64,000 bases of DNA from Flagellimonas_A sp039592695 (lineage in GTDB: Bacteria; Bacteroidota; Bacteroidia; Flavobacteriales; Flavobacteriaceae): assembly GCF_039592695.1 (NCBI RefSeq), contig NZ_JBBUTK010000001.1, forward strand, positions 1,178,001 through 1,242,000. Direction: 5' to 3'. The notes beneath the pieces were generated by a model. That model worked only from the letters and a program-made list of their open reading frames with translations, was not told the DNA's origin and did no database searches. Positions 8,534-16,691 of the stretch are shown here, in pieces. The stretch's first letter is position 1. Every line of letters begins with the position of its first letter. A program made the translations under genes and the position numbers.

Positions 8534-10484
8534 ACCAAAAACGAACACCCTCATTGGTTTTGTCAATATTTAGTTTGGATTGCAACTGATTGACCAACCT
8601 ATTGATCAAACGAAGGCCCATCGAAGACAAACTGCGTTCATCGGTATCTTCTGGCAAACCTACCCCGTTATCAGCGTACTCAAAGTAGCCCTGCTCTCCA
8701 TTTTTTCTAAGGTGGATGTATATTTTTCCGTCATCATCCCCTTCCGGGAATGCATATTTGAATGAGTTCGACACCAACTCGTTCAATATCAACCCGAACG
8801 GAATGGCTCGGTCAATGTCCAATTCGGTACCCTCGGCATCAATGGTGATGCTGATGTTGTGCCCTCCTTTTTTATACACCGATTGTACACTGTTGATCAG
8901 ACTTTCAATATATCCTTGCATCTCAATGACCGAGAGATCATCGTTCTGATATAGTTTTTGGTGGATCAATGCCATGGCCTTCACCCTACTCTTTCCTTCT
9001 TCCAAAGCAATGATTGCAGCCTTGCTTCTCGTGTTCTTTGTCTGCAAGCTCAAAAGACTCGATACCATCTGGAGGTTGTTCTTTACCCGATGGTGTATTT
9101 CTTTCAGCAGCGATTCTTTCTCGATGAGCGAATCTTCAATGATATGCTTCTGTTGTGCGATCAATCGTTGGTTTTTGATACTCTTAAGGTAGGCATATAC
9201 CAGACCTGCAAATCCCAATAGCGTGAAAATCAATGAGATAAAAACAAGGTTGATACGCTCATCTTTTGCCTGCATCTCGCTTCGGGTACGTTCGATGGCT
9301 GCTTTTTGCTCATCGATCATGCGCCTCGAATTCTCAAGATCTTCATTCGCAACGATGGCCACCAACTGCTGCTTCATAATGGAAGATTCTTTGTTTTCAA
9401 TGGAATCTTTCAGATAATTGTTTCTCTTATAATACGTAGCGGCACTTTTAAAGTTTTCAGTTTTGTCATAATATGCTGCCAACAACCGGTTTTTGTTCAT
9501 CCGCTGTTGTAAATCGACATTCTCAAAATCTACATCCAACCTTCTTTTTGCAGCACTGAAATTTTCAAGCTGCAAATGGGCATCGGCCAAGCTCAAGGTG
9601 TTTTCTACAATACGGTGCCCCATGCCAGCACTTTCAACTTCTTCAAATACTTTGATACTATTTTCCAATAGCGGTACGGCTTCCTCGAACTCACCAAGCT
9701 GCACATGGCATTTACCGATATTTCCTTCGATTTCAGCCTTTAGAAGTTCACTTTCCAGTTCTTCTTGAGGCGTTTTTTGTGCAGTCAAATCATTGATGTA
9801 AACCAATAAATACCCGTTTGCTTTTTTATACTCACTTATCGCGGTCTGGGCAGAATTATCAAGCCTTAGATAATTACCAACTTGGTTATGGAATTTGGCC
9901 AAAGAAAATTCATCATCATCGGCAATGGTGGGTTTCACCTCCATGATATATTGTGTCATGGCCTTTCGATTCATCCCCAACTTGGCATAGATATCATAAA
10001 ACGTGACTCCTTCTGTAATGCCCCTTTCGCGTTTTTCTTGGCGAATTTCTATTTGCTTGTCAAACAACTGAAGGTTTCCATAGTTGGTATCGAGGATATT
10101 CATCACGACCTTCAGTTTTTTAGAATCCACAGAATCTAGCGCTGCATATATCTCGTTGGCAAGTGCCACACTTTTATCGTAATCCCCAATATCACTGAAA
10201 ATGCCTGCCTGTATGATTTGGTAAGATTCAATGGCATTTGAATCCTTTGTTTTTTGTGCATTGGTCAAATATACGTTCACCACTTCTTGCCAATCATAGG
10301 CAGAATTGTCAGAGTAACGATTTGGAGTGCCAAAAAAATAGTCGAATCTTTTTTCGTCGTTTGCAATATCTTGAAACTGAAGTAAAGGGTTTTCGACCTC
10401 TGTATCCGTACTTTGACCGTACAGGCCGTTCAGCGCCAGACACGCTATGGCAAGCATCAATATTTCTTTGTAATATTTAAGCAT
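8520..10484 (-). CDS. TPR-containing sensor histidine kinase, HisKA_2/HWE-like
   Basis: The 654-residue kinase has a signal peptide (ends near NGLYG) and a periplasmic TPR-like region (about 30-390). One transmembrane helix (NLVFISLIFTLLGFAGLVYA, about 405-425) precedes a HisKA_2 dimerisation domain with the phospho-acceptor in KEIHHRVKNNLQM and an HATPase domain (LNELVSNSFKYAF; DNGVGLP). The missing G2 glycine-rich box and the HRVKNN motif are typical of HisKA_2 kinases. The LytTR response regulator at 11112-11870 is the natural partner. The 627 bp between them holds the two putative small-RNA units. The periplasmic TPRs probably sense an envelope ligand or protein (inference). Confidence 0.88.
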   Translation of the reverse strand: MLKYYKEILMLAIACLALNGLYGQSTDTEVENPLLQFQDIANDEKRFDYFFGTPNRYSDNSAYDWQEVVNVYLTNAQKTKDSNAIESYQIIQAGIFSDIGDYDKSVALANEIYAALDSVDSKKLKVVMNILDTNYGNLQLFDKQIEIRQEKRERGITEGVTFYDIYAKLGMNRKAMTQYIMEVKPTIADDDEFSLAKFHNQVGNYLRLDNSAQTAISEYKKANGYLLVYINDLTAQKTPQEELESELLKAEIEGNIGKCHVQLGEFEEAVPLLENSIKVFEEVESAGMGHRIVENTLSLADAHLQLENFSAAKRRLDVDFENVDLQQRMNKNRLLAAYYDKTENFKSAATYYKRNNYLKDSIENKESSIMKQQLVAIVANEDLENSRRMIDEQKAAIERTRSEMQAKDERINLVFISLIFTLLGFAGLVYAYLKSIKNQRLIAQQKHIIEDSLIEKESLLKEIHHRVKNNLQMVSSLLSLQTKNTRSKAAIIALEEGKSRVKAMALIHQKLYQNDDLSVIEMQGYIESLINSVQSVYKKGGHNISITIDAEGTELDIDRAIPFGLILNELVSNSFKYAFPEGDDDGKIYIHLRKNGEQGYFEYADNGVGLPEDTDERSLSSMGLRLINRLVNQLQSKLNIDKTNEGVRFWFNFA

Positions 10485-10660
10485 TACGCCCTTTGGTTTG
10501 TTTTTTGAAGAATGAATATTCAGATGTTCGCTGCTATTCCAACAGCTGTAAAATCAATAGTATAACAACTTCTTTTTCATTTTGTTGTACACCGTGAAGA
10601 AAGGTCGCATCCAAAAAAAAATATGGTGGATGTAGGCCAAAAACTTCACTCACCCATTAA

Positions 10661-10695
10661 ATTAAAAAAGACCACGTGTTTGAATCGTAGTCTTT
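10661..10695 (-). terminator. Intrinsic terminator of putative sRNA-B
   Basis: On the minus strand a 10-bp stem (10686-10695 with 10667-10676; one G-T pair) with a 9-nt loop is followed by a run of six T (A-run at 10664-10669). No coding gene ends here: the nearest upstream minus-strand gene ends at 11112 and already has its own terminator. This suggests an independent short transcript. Confidence 0.65.
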
Positions 10696-10737
10696 CTACT
10701 TTATCATAAAAGGTAAGAGTTCGGTACAATCATGTTG
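10664..10737 (-). ncRNA. Putative small RNA B (about 74 nt)
   Basis: This is inferred from a perfect Bacteroidetes -7 box (TACATTTG, 10742-10749), a pair of GTTGTGAAA repeats upstream and an intrinsic terminator at the end. No credible ORF is present (only a 9-codon frame with a poorly placed start). It contains TTACCTTTT, which is complementary to a loop of sRNA-A. The start site is estimated as about 5 nt after the -7 box. No known RNA family is recognised. Confidence 0.45.
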
Positions 10738-10741
10738 CCAT

Positions 10742-10808
10742 CAAATGTAAAATCAAAATTAGACCTTCATTCAAAATTGTTGTGAAACAGTTGTTTTATG
10801 TTGTGAAA
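10742..10808 (-). promoter_or_regulatory. Promoter and LytTR-type direct repeat pair for sRNA-B
   Basis: Written on the plus strand, GTTGTGAAA occurs at 10779-10787 and again at 10800-10808, a 21-bp period (two helical turns). This is the layout of binding sites for LytTR regulators such as AgrA and ComE. Reading on the minus strand, exactly 29 nt after the proximal repeat comes TACATTTG (10742-10749), a perfect TAnnTTTG -7 box. A TTTG lies just next to the proximal repeat. The same layout and spacing recur at 10976-11042. Confidence 0.55.
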
Positions 10809-10891
10809 TGGTTGCAGCACAATGTAAAACTGTATTTTATCGGTTTTTAATGCATTTCGTGGAATTGGAGACTACGGCATGTTATGCACAT

Positions 10892-10922
10892 AAAAAAAGG
10901 TCTCACCGATTATGGCAAGACC
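10892..10922 (-). terminator. Intrinsic terminator of putative sRNA-A
   Basis: On the minus strand a 9-bp stem (10914-10922 with 10899-10907, two G-T pairs) with a 6-nt loop is followed by seven T (A-run 10892-10898). It lies about 150 bp beyond the terminator of the response-regulator gene, so it cannot be explained as that gene's end. Confidence 0.65.
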
Positions 10923-10971
10923 CTTCTACGAGAACACTATATGAAAATGAAAAAATTACCTTTTTAATTAT
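10892..10971 (-). ncRNA. Putative small RNA A (about 80 nt)
   Basis: This unit is bounded by a -7-like box (TACTTTAG, 10976-10983) and the terminator at 10892-10922. It contains no ATG-started ORF. The 5' part can fold into a hairpin with a perfect 7-bp stem CACTATA/TATAGTG (10969-10975 with 10935-10941), whose loop carries the purine-rich AAAAAGGTAA. It is the sister unit of sRNA-B, with the same upstream layout. No known family is recognised. Confidence 0.45.
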
Positions 10972-10975
10972 AGTG

Positions 10976-11042
10976 CTAAAGTAGCCAGCGGTTCACAAAC
11001 ACAGAAAATATTGTTGTGAACTGCTTAAAATCTGTTGTGAGA
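10976..11042 (-). promoter_or_regulatory. Promoter and LytTR-type direct repeat pair for sRNA-A
   Basis: Written on the plus strand, GTTGTGAA occurs at 11013-11020 and GTTGTGAGA at 11034-11042, again with a 21-bp period. The -7-like box TACTTTAG (10976-10983) starts exactly 29 nt past the proximal repeat, the same distance as in the sRNA-B unit. An inverted near-copy (GTTCACAAA, 10991-10999) lies between the proximal repeat and the -7 box. Confidence 0.5.
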
Positions 11043-11065
11043 TTTTATTGGCAATAGGTACAAAC

Positions 11066-11095
11066 AAAAAAGGCGCTTTTAAAGCGCCTTTTTTT
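11066..11095 (-). terminator. Terminator of the LytTR response regulator gene
   Basis: A symmetric hairpin (AAAGGCGCTTT-AAAGCGCCTTT type, GC core GGCGC/GCGCC) is flanked by A-run and T-run. It lies 17 bp past the stop codon of the response-regulator gene (11112). It can work on both strands. Confidence 0.85.
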
Positions 11096-11111
11096 GTTTG
11101 TGAAAATCCAT

Positions 11112-11870
11112 TTATGAATTCATGGATGATATGATAAATTCCTTGAAATCTTTGGATATGGGTATCAACGTCTCATTGATCATAATGTCTCTTGAATTGA
11201 TGGCATCAATGTGATCGACATTCACGATATATGATTTGTGGGCCCTGTAGAATTTGTTCTTTGGAAGTTTTTCAAGATAGTCTTTCAAGGGTGACCGAAC
11301 CAAAAACTTTTTATCTACCGTATTGACCTCTAAATAGACATTATCAGCTTTGATAAATTGGATGTCATCAAACTGGATCCTGTAGTACAGGTGTTGCTTC
11401 TTCACGAATATCGAATCTTTCAACACAGAGTTGGAAACGAATCCCTCGCCTTCTTCAGCATCTACGTTTACAGAGCCGTCGCTCTTTTTTGAATAACTAA
11501 AATTTGAAAGGGCTATTTCAATTGACGTGTATAGGTCTTGCTGTTCAAAAGGCTTCACCAAATACCCATCAGGTTTTACCGTTTTGGCATTTTCTACGGT
11601 AGCACGGTCTGAGTTTGAAGTTACAAATATGAAAGGAATGTTGTAGACCTCTCTTATATGCTTCCCTAAATCGATACCTGTTTTGTCAGATGCCAGAATG
11701 ATATCAATAAGCACCAAATCAACGTGGTTGTTCTTCAGGACCTCAACGGCCTGTTCATAGACGATGACATTGTCAACAATCTCATAACCTATTTCCTCGA
11801 GCATGGATTGCATATCATCTGCAATGATGACATTATCCTCAACAATAAGAATCTTAATGGGGTGTTCCAA
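11112..11870 (-). CDS. Response regulator, REC plus LytTR DNA-binding domain
   Basis: The 252-residue regulator has an N-terminal receiver domain with the acidic pocket (LIVEDN), the phospho-acceptor Asp (LVLIDIIL, about residue 57), the Thr/Ser switch (FVTSNS) and the conserved Lys (YLVKPF). The C-terminal LytTR domain (about 145-250) carries ADNVYLEVNT and RAHKSYIVNVDHI. LytTR proteins bind pairs of short direct repeats about two helical turns apart, and exactly such pairs lie just downstream in the gap towards the kinase gene. The start is a TTG at 11870; no in-frame ATG is close. The gene follows menA by 34 bp, so it could be read from the men operon or from a promoter inside menA. Confidence 0.9.
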   Translation of the reverse strand: MEHPIKILIVEDNVIIADDMQSMLEEIGYEIVDNVIVYEQAVEVLKNNHVDLVLIDIILASDKTGIDLGKHIREVYNIPFIFVTSNSDRATVENAKTVKPDGYLVKPFEQQDLYTSIEIALSNFSYSKKSDGSVNVDAEEGEGFVSNSVLKDSIFVKKQHLYYRIQFDDIQFIKADNVYLEVNTVDKKFLVRSPLKDYLEKLPKNKFYRAHKSYIVNVDHIDAINSRDIMINETLIPISKDFKEFIISSMNS

Positions 11871-11904
11871 AATGGTTTGGTTTAAATTGTTATAGAAATC
11901 AAAA

Positions 11905-12813
11905 TTAAAAAAAATAATTGATTGAAATATAGAACAATACGGATGACAGGAAAGTGCTCAATGCCAGTTTCTTGAGTTCAGGATCCATTTGTGAAGGCTG
12001 TTTTATGGTAAGTACTCTTCGCAAATGCATAAAAATGGGCACAAAGGCCAGCAAATACATAAAGCCTTGCCATGGCAGTATTTCGACCATACCATACACG
12101 ATAAACGAGATAAATGCAATCACCACCAAAATGGCATGATATACCTTTCCCCGTTCAAATCCCATTTTGACAATCAACGTATTTTTACCGTGGATCTTAT
12201 CCGAATCAACATCTCTAAGGTTGTTTAGGTTGAGAACACCAACACTCAAAAGACCGATTGAGATTGCTGGAAAGACCGCTGCTGTTTTGAAATGGCCAAC
12301 GTAAAGAAAAAAGCTGCCCAAAACAGAGACAAGTCCAAAAAAAAGGAAAACAAACAAATCGCCCAGACCTCGGTAACCATAAGCAGATTGGCCCACTGTG
12401 TAACGAATTGCTGCCCAGATGCTCAGAGCGCCCAAGACCAAAAAGAAGACCGCATACGGTATTTTGTCCAATCCAAAAGCACTGTAAATAAGTGCAATTG
12501 CCAACAAAATACTGATAACCGAAGAAACAAAAATTCCATTTTTCAATGCCGATTGCGAGAGCATTCCAGATTGCAATGCCCTTTTTGGCCCTATGCGAAG
12601 TTCATTATCGGTACCCCTTACCCCATCACCATAATCGTTGGCAAAATTTGAGGTTACTTGAAAGGCAACGGTTGTCAACAATGAAAGTATGAGTATCCCA
12701 AAATTGGTAAATCCCATGGCATGGGCCATAGCCGTGCCCACAACAATGCCAGAAATTGACAAAGGAAGTGTACGCAACCTTGCAGCGTACAGCCATGACT
12801 TAAAGGTGGCCAA
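11905..12813 (-). CDS. menA: 1,4-Dihydroxy-2-naphthoate polyprenyltransferase (MenA), UbiA family
   Basis: The 302-residue UbiA-type membrane prenyltransferase has about eight to nine hydrophobic segments. The first Asp-rich motif (NFANDYGDGVRGTD, about residues 57-70) and the second (NLRDVDSDKIHGK, about 197-209) bind the Mg-diphosphate of the prenyl donor. The N-terminal ARLRTLPLS wording is typical of MenA. It attaches the isoprenoid tail to DHNA, producing demethylmenaquinone. The start appears to be TTG at 12813, one base after the TAG stop of the SPOR-like gene, so translation is probably coupled. Confidence 0.9.
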   Translation of the reverse strand: MATFKSWLYAARLRTLPLSISGIVVGTAMAHAMGFTNFGILILSLLTTVAFQVTSNFANDYGDGVRGTDNELRIGPKRALQSGMLSQSALKNGIFVSSVISILLAIALIYSAFGLDKIPYAVFFLVLGALSIWAAIRYTVGQSAYGYRGLGDLFVFLFFGLVSVLGSFFLYVGHFKTAAVFPAISIGLLSVGVLNLNNLRDVDSDKIHGKNTLIVKMGFERGKVYHAILVVIAFISFIVYGMVEILPWQGFMYLLAFVPIFMHLRRVLTIKQPSQMDPELKKLALSTFLSSVLFYISINYFF

Positions 12814-12814
12814 T

Positions 12815-13414
12815 CTAATAAGGGTCTTCTATTTTTACTCGCTTTCCCTCTTTGTATGAGGCCACGAAAGCATCTTTAAAACCCATGTCGACCAATTGCT
12901 TTCTGAATTTTTGAGCTTCGTTCAACGTTTCAAAGTTGCCCAACGAATAGGCATAAAATGGATTGGTCTTTACAAAAAGGGTGTTCGTCAACGCTTCTGA
13001 GGCCAAGGTCATATTGTTGTCTGTGAAAGATTTGACCTGAACCGAGTATATCTTTTCTTTTTCCAAAAACTCTTTGGCCAAGTAAAACTCTTTGACCAAA
13101 CTCAATTCTTCGTTTTGCTCTTTTAGGTTATCGATTCGCGCTTTGACCGCATCAAGGCTGTCAATGGAAGCCAAGATGTACTGATCGTTATCCAACCTTT
13201 TTGAATTGCTCCAACCAGCTGTGTAACTTGTAATGCCCAAAATACTTAGCACGAAAAGCCCGACAAGGCCCATCAAAACGTTTCGCTGCAACTTCAAACG
13301 CTTGATGTCTTTTCCCTTAAATTTTATCTGGTCGAGCAAACGCTCATTAATTATCTGCGCTTTTTCAATATCCTTGTGCAAATCCAGCAAATCATTTTCT
13401 TCAATAAATGGCAT
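12815..13414 (-). CDS. Single-pass membrane protein with coiled coil and SPOR-like C-terminus
   Basis: The 199-residue protein (ATG at 13414, MPFIEEND) has an N-terminal charged coiled coil. One transmembrane helix follows (VLMGLVGLFVLSILGITSYTAGW, about residues 46-68), then a second coil (about 75-110). The C-terminal part (YSVQVKSF to FVASYKEGKRVKI) has the SPOR-like pattern, including GNFETLNEAQKFRKQLVDMG. SPOR domains bind denuded peptidoglycan glycan strands. The gene is directly upstream of menA and one base away, which is probably only co-transcription. An in-frame TTG at 13453 is an alternative, less likely start. Confidence 0.7.
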   Translation of the reverse strand: MPFIEENDLLDLHKDIEKAQIINERLLDQIKFKGKDIKRLKLQRNVLMGLVGLFVLSILGITSYTAGWSNSKRLDNDQYILASIDSLDAVKARIDNLKEQNEELSLVKEFYLAKEFLEKEKIYSVQVKSFTDNNMTLASEALTNTLFVKTNPFYAYSLGNFETLNEAQKFRKQLVDMGFKDAFVASYKEGKRVKIEDPY

Positions 13415-13568
13415 AGGTCGGGATTTTTTTACTGCATGGCAGCTAGTTATCAATGAGTTGGAAAGCCTATATCTGCAAATGTAAAATTTTTGCTAAAAGA
13501 ACGAAACAAACTTCGGATAATCGTAAGGTTCTACCGCTGATTTGCAACAATTTAGCCGTTTAGATGAA

Positions 13569-14399
13569 TCATTTTATATAAATACCATCGTCTTTGATCA
13601 CTATTTTTTCCTTCTTATACAGTACACCAATGGCTTTTTTGAACGTTTTCTTGCTCATCTGGAATGCTTCATAAATTAGTTCTGGCGAAGATTTGTCGTG
13701 CAGTGCCAGGTATCCATCAGACATTTTCAATTTCTCGTATATTGAATTGGCGGAAGGTTCCAACACATCAACTCCCTCTTGGTGCAATATCACATCAATT
13801 TTATGGTCAGGCCGCACATTCTTGACAAATCCATCGAACTTGTCACCCGTTTTGATTTCCCTGAAAATATCGCTGAAAAACACCAACCCTTTGAACTTGT
13901 TTTCAATGATGACTTCCCAGCCCAAATCAGTTTTTCTATGGGCCACCAATGCCACCCGCTGCCCTTTTGACAAGTCGTGGTTGTCATTGTCAAGAAAGCG
14001 ATCAATTCGTGTAGAACCTACCAAACGGAACGTCTCATCATCCAAATAGCAATGCACCAAGTATTGGTAGCCCTTTTTCATCTTCACGGATTGCTCTCGA
14101 AATGGCACCAGCAAATGCTTTTCTAGTCCCCATTCCATAAAAGCACCAAAATCGGTAATATCTGCCACCTTCAAATAGGCGAACCCATCTCTGGTCACTT
14201 TGGGTCGCAACGTAGTGGCCACGGGCCGCTCTTGATGGTCAAGATAGCAGAATACTTCGATTGAATCGCCAATTTCATAGCCTTTGGGAACATACTTGTT
14301 CGGCAACAACACCTCTGCGCCGTCATCGTCCCCCAGAAAAAGCCCGACTTGGGTGCTGCGCATTATTTCAAGTGAATTGTATCTGCCAAGAGCTATCAT
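13569..14399 (-). CDS. CvfB-like S1 RNA-binding protein
   Basis: The 276-residue protein has tandem S1-type OB domains (VTRDGFAYLKVADITDFGAF; GLVFFSDIFREIKTGD) and a C-terminal winged helix (SPELIYEAFQMSKKTFKKAIG). This arrangement is that of Staphylococcus CvfB / Bacillus YitL, RNA-binding proteins that affect virulence-factor expression in firmicutes; the bacteroidetal role is not known. It is on the minus strand between DUF2853 and the SPOR-like gene, within the men-gene stretch, with a 146-bp gap upstream that holds a terminator and palindromes. Confidence 0.85.
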   Translation of the reverse strand: MIALGRYNSLEIMRSTQVGLFLGDDDGAEVLLPNKYVPKGYEIGDSIEVFCYLDHQERPVATTLRPKVTRDGFAYLKVADITDFGAFMEWGLEKHLLVPFREQSVKMKKGYQYLVHCYLDDETFRLVGSTRIDRFLDNDNHDLSKGQRVALVAHRKTDLGWEVIIENKFKGLVFFSDIFREIKTGDKFDGFVKNVRPDHKIDVILHQEGVDVLEPSANSIYEKLKMSDGYLALHDKSSPELIYEAFQMSKKTFKKAIGVLYKKEKIVIKDDGIYIK

Positions 14400-14443
14400 A
14401 TAAATAGTGTTGTCTATTGGTGAACTTTCTTGGGTTTCGACAG

Positions 14444-14488
14444 TCCCGAAGCTTCGGGATTGGAATACTATAAACCCCGATTATCGGG
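14444..14488. repeat. Two short GC palindromes (TCCCGAAGCTTCGGGA type)
   Basis: A perfect 16-bp palindrome TCCCGAAGCTTCGGGA (14444-14459) is followed by CCCGAT-T-ATCGGG (14476-14488). Related TCCCGA/TCGGGA arms occur in the tRNA-His remnant near 26.66 kb, which suggests a dispersed intergenic palindrome family. Confidence 0.55.
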
Positions 14489-14494
14489 TGAAAC

Positions 14495-14525
14495 AAAAAA
14501 CCGCCTTTTGCTAAAGACGGTTTTA
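14495..14525 (-). terminator. Intrinsic terminator after DUF2853 gene
   Basis: On the minus strand AAACCGTCTTT and AAAGGCGGTTT form a stem (one G-T pair) followed by a T-run (A-run at 14495-14500). It lies about 20 bp past the DUF2853 stop codon. Confidence 0.8.
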
Positions 14526-14545
14526 AGCTTGTTTGTACATGTCAT

Positions 14546-14890
14546 TTACTTGTACACAGACTCTTTGTTGAAGTGCTTTGCCAACATATAATACACAACC
14601 GCTCTATGCTTGTTCTTGACAGAGCTGCCGTATTTCTCGACCACACTTTTGATGGCGTCCATCAATTGGGGGCTGTCTGAAAGGCCCAATTTTTTAATCA
14701 GAAAATTGTTTTTTACGGTCTCCAGTTCTTTATCATCGGAGCCAGATACTTTTGAGGCATCCAGATTGTAGATTGCTGGGCCAAGGCCAACTGCAACTTT
14801 GTTCAATAAATCCATGTCTGGTGACTCACCAAATTTTTCCTTGATGTCGGCTGCGTACTTTTGTACCAACTCATCTCTTTTGCTACTCAT
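14546..14890 (-). CDS. DUF2853 family protein
   Basis: The 114-residue soluble, mostly helical protein matches the DUF2853 pattern (YAADIKEKFGESPDMDLL; a central KKLGLSDSPQLMDAI; KNKHRAVVYYMLAKHF). The function of this family is not established. It lies 29 bp downstream of menD on the same strand and ends in its own terminator, so it may be the last gene of the menI-menF-menD transcript. Confidence 0.8.
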   Translation of the reverse strand: MSSKRDELVQKYAADIKEKFGESPDMDLLNKVAVGLGPAIYNLDASKVSGSDDKELETVKNNFLIKKLGLSDSPQLMDAIKSVVEKYGSSVKNKHRAVVYYMLAKHFNKESVYK

Positions 14891-14919
14891 AATGTTAGTG
14901 TTCTTTAGGGTTATGCGGT

Positions 14920-16659
14920 CTAAGATATGAAATCAAAATAAGCGAGCAAAATTTCGTCATTTATATCTGTCGGGGTAAAAATTTCGAGTATGCGGGGTCG
15001 CTCAGATTCCTTAAAAAATTCCTGTAAGCGAGACTTTAGCTCACTCTTTGAAGCAGCTTTTTTATACTCAAAACCGAACATTGCAGAAAGTGCTTTTGCA
15101 TCAAGTTGGTGCTGTGTCTCAAAAAAGCGATTGAAGTTTTCAGAGTTCTCTTTTCCCGGTAAAATACGAAAGATGCCACCCCCGCCATTGTTCACCAAAA
15201 TGATTTTAAAATCCTGGCGGATGTAGTCATTCCACAGCGCATTGCTGTCATAGAAAAAACTGAGGTCGCCCGTGATGAGCAACGTGGGCCTTTCTTCGTG
15301 AACCGCTGCACCGATTGCCGTTGATGTACTGCCATCGATACCACTGGTGCCGCGATTGCAAAAAACGCCCAATGATTCGTGCATGTCAAAAAGCTGGGCG
15401 TAGCGAATGGCTGAACTATTCGCAAAATGTACTTGATAGTTTTGGGGAATATGCTCAATGCAAGCACTGTACGCCCAAAAATCTGAAAAAGGAACTTGGT
15501 CAAGATATTCGGTCCTTTTGGCCTGATACAACGACTTCACCTTTTGCCACTTTTGGTCGTAGGCACTCTCTTGTACGCCATGTTTACCCAGAAGTTGTTT
15601 CAAGAAGATGTTGGGCGCCAATTTAATATGCTTGACCTCACTGAAATACGTGTCGTAAGCCTTAACTGCATCAATGTGCCAGTGCTGTGCCGGCTTGTAT
15701 TTTCTAAGGAAAGCCTTTATTTTTTTTGAGACAACCATTCCCCCAAAGGTCAACAGCAAGTTGGGTTGCAATGCTTTGAACAATGCATCTGGGTTTATGG
15801 ATTTTTCAATAGGAAATATGATGCTATCGATACTCGGGAAGAAATCGGGATGGTGCAGGTTAGAAGTCGTTTCGGTAAACACCAATACCGACGGGTCGTT
15901 TGCCAACTTTTCCAGCAGTTCTTGGTCAATGGAATTTGGAAACATCATGCCCACCAATACCATTTTTCGTTCGCTTTTATTCCACAGTTCGGCGAAGCTT
16001 GCAACATCCTCGCTTTCGGAATCGCCCTCAAAAGTTTGTTTCGCTGAAACTTGAGGAATCGAAAGGGCTCCCACCTTTTCATACAGTGGTTCTTCAAACG
16101 GAACGTTGATATGAACCGGTGATTTTGAGCCAATGGCCAAGCTCAAAGCTTTGTGTAATTCCCCATCGTTATACTTCTGGATTTCCTCTTGTGAAGATTT
16201 CACATAATCCGGGGCAAAATGGGCCACGGTTTTTGTCGCATGCGAAACATCCAATTTCAAATTGGCTTCATAGCCGATATGTTTTTTAAAGACATGTTCT
16301 TGACGGATGGTCTGACCATCACCGACATCAATCTTGTAGGGGGGCCTATCCGCAGAGACCACAATCAACGGAATATCGCTGTAAAAAGCTTCAGCAACGG
16401 CAGGATAGTAGTTCAACAATGCACTGCCAGAGGTGCAGACCACGGCGACAGGCTGTTGCAACTGTAATGCCATGCCCAGCGCAAAAAAAGCGGCGCAGCG
16501 CTCATCAACGATGGAATAGCAATTAAAAAACTCATCTTCCGTAAACCCAATGGTCAAGGGTGCATTGCGAGAACCTGGAGAAATGACGATGTTTTGAATA
16601 CCTCTCGACTTAAAGTGTAGTGCGACTGTCTGTGCAGAAGGTATGCTAGAGTATTTCAT
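14920..16659 (-). CDS. menD: SEPHCHC synthase (MenD), ThDP-dependent
   Basis: MenD condenses isochorismate with 2-oxoglutarate to form SEPHCHC. The 579-residue length fits the family. N-terminal features are VISPGSRNAPL and the catalytic-type Glu in SIVDERCAAFFALGMAL. The ThDP-binding GDLSFFYDSNALWN and NNGGGGIF motifs are in the last third. An in-frame start at 16740 would overlap menF and add a spurious segment, so the ATG at 16659 (MKYSSIP) is chosen; it leaves a 32-bp gap after menF. The gene belongs to the menI-menF-menD cluster. Confidence 0.92.
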   Translation of the reverse strand: MKYSSIPSAQTVALHFKSRGIQNIVISPGSRNAPLTIGFTEDEFFNCYSIVDERCAAFFALGMALQLQQPVAVVCTSGSALLNYYPAVAEAFYSDIPLIVVSADRPPYKIDVGDGQTIRQEHVFKKHIGYEANLKLDVSHATKTVAHFAPDYVKSSQEEIQKYNDGELHKALSLAIGSKSPVHINVPFEEPLYEKVGALSIPQVSAKQTFEGDSESEDVASFAELWNKSERKMVLVGMMFPNSIDQELLEKLANDPSVLVFTETTSNLHHPDFFPSIDSIIFPIEKSINPDALFKALQPNLLLTFGGMVVSKKIKAFLRKYKPAQHWHIDAVKAYDTYFSEVKHIKLAPNIFLKQLLGKHGVQESAYDQKWQKVKSLYQAKRTEYLDQVPFSDFWAYSACIEHIPQNYQVHFANSSAIRYAQLFDMHESLGVFCNRGTSGIDGSTSTAIGAAVHEERPTLLITGDLSFFYDSNALWNDYIRQDFKIILVNNGGGGIFRILPGKENSENFNRFFETQHQLDAKALSAMFGFEYKKAASKSELKSRLQEFFKESERPRILEIFTPTDINDEILLAYFDFIS

Positions 16660-16691
16660 GAGGTACAAAAATACCAATATGAACGTGCCTA

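Noticed and set aside
10713..10742. A 9-codon minus-strand frame inside putative sRNA-B
   Set aside because: Its ATG would lie almost at the estimated transcript start and nothing supports translation.
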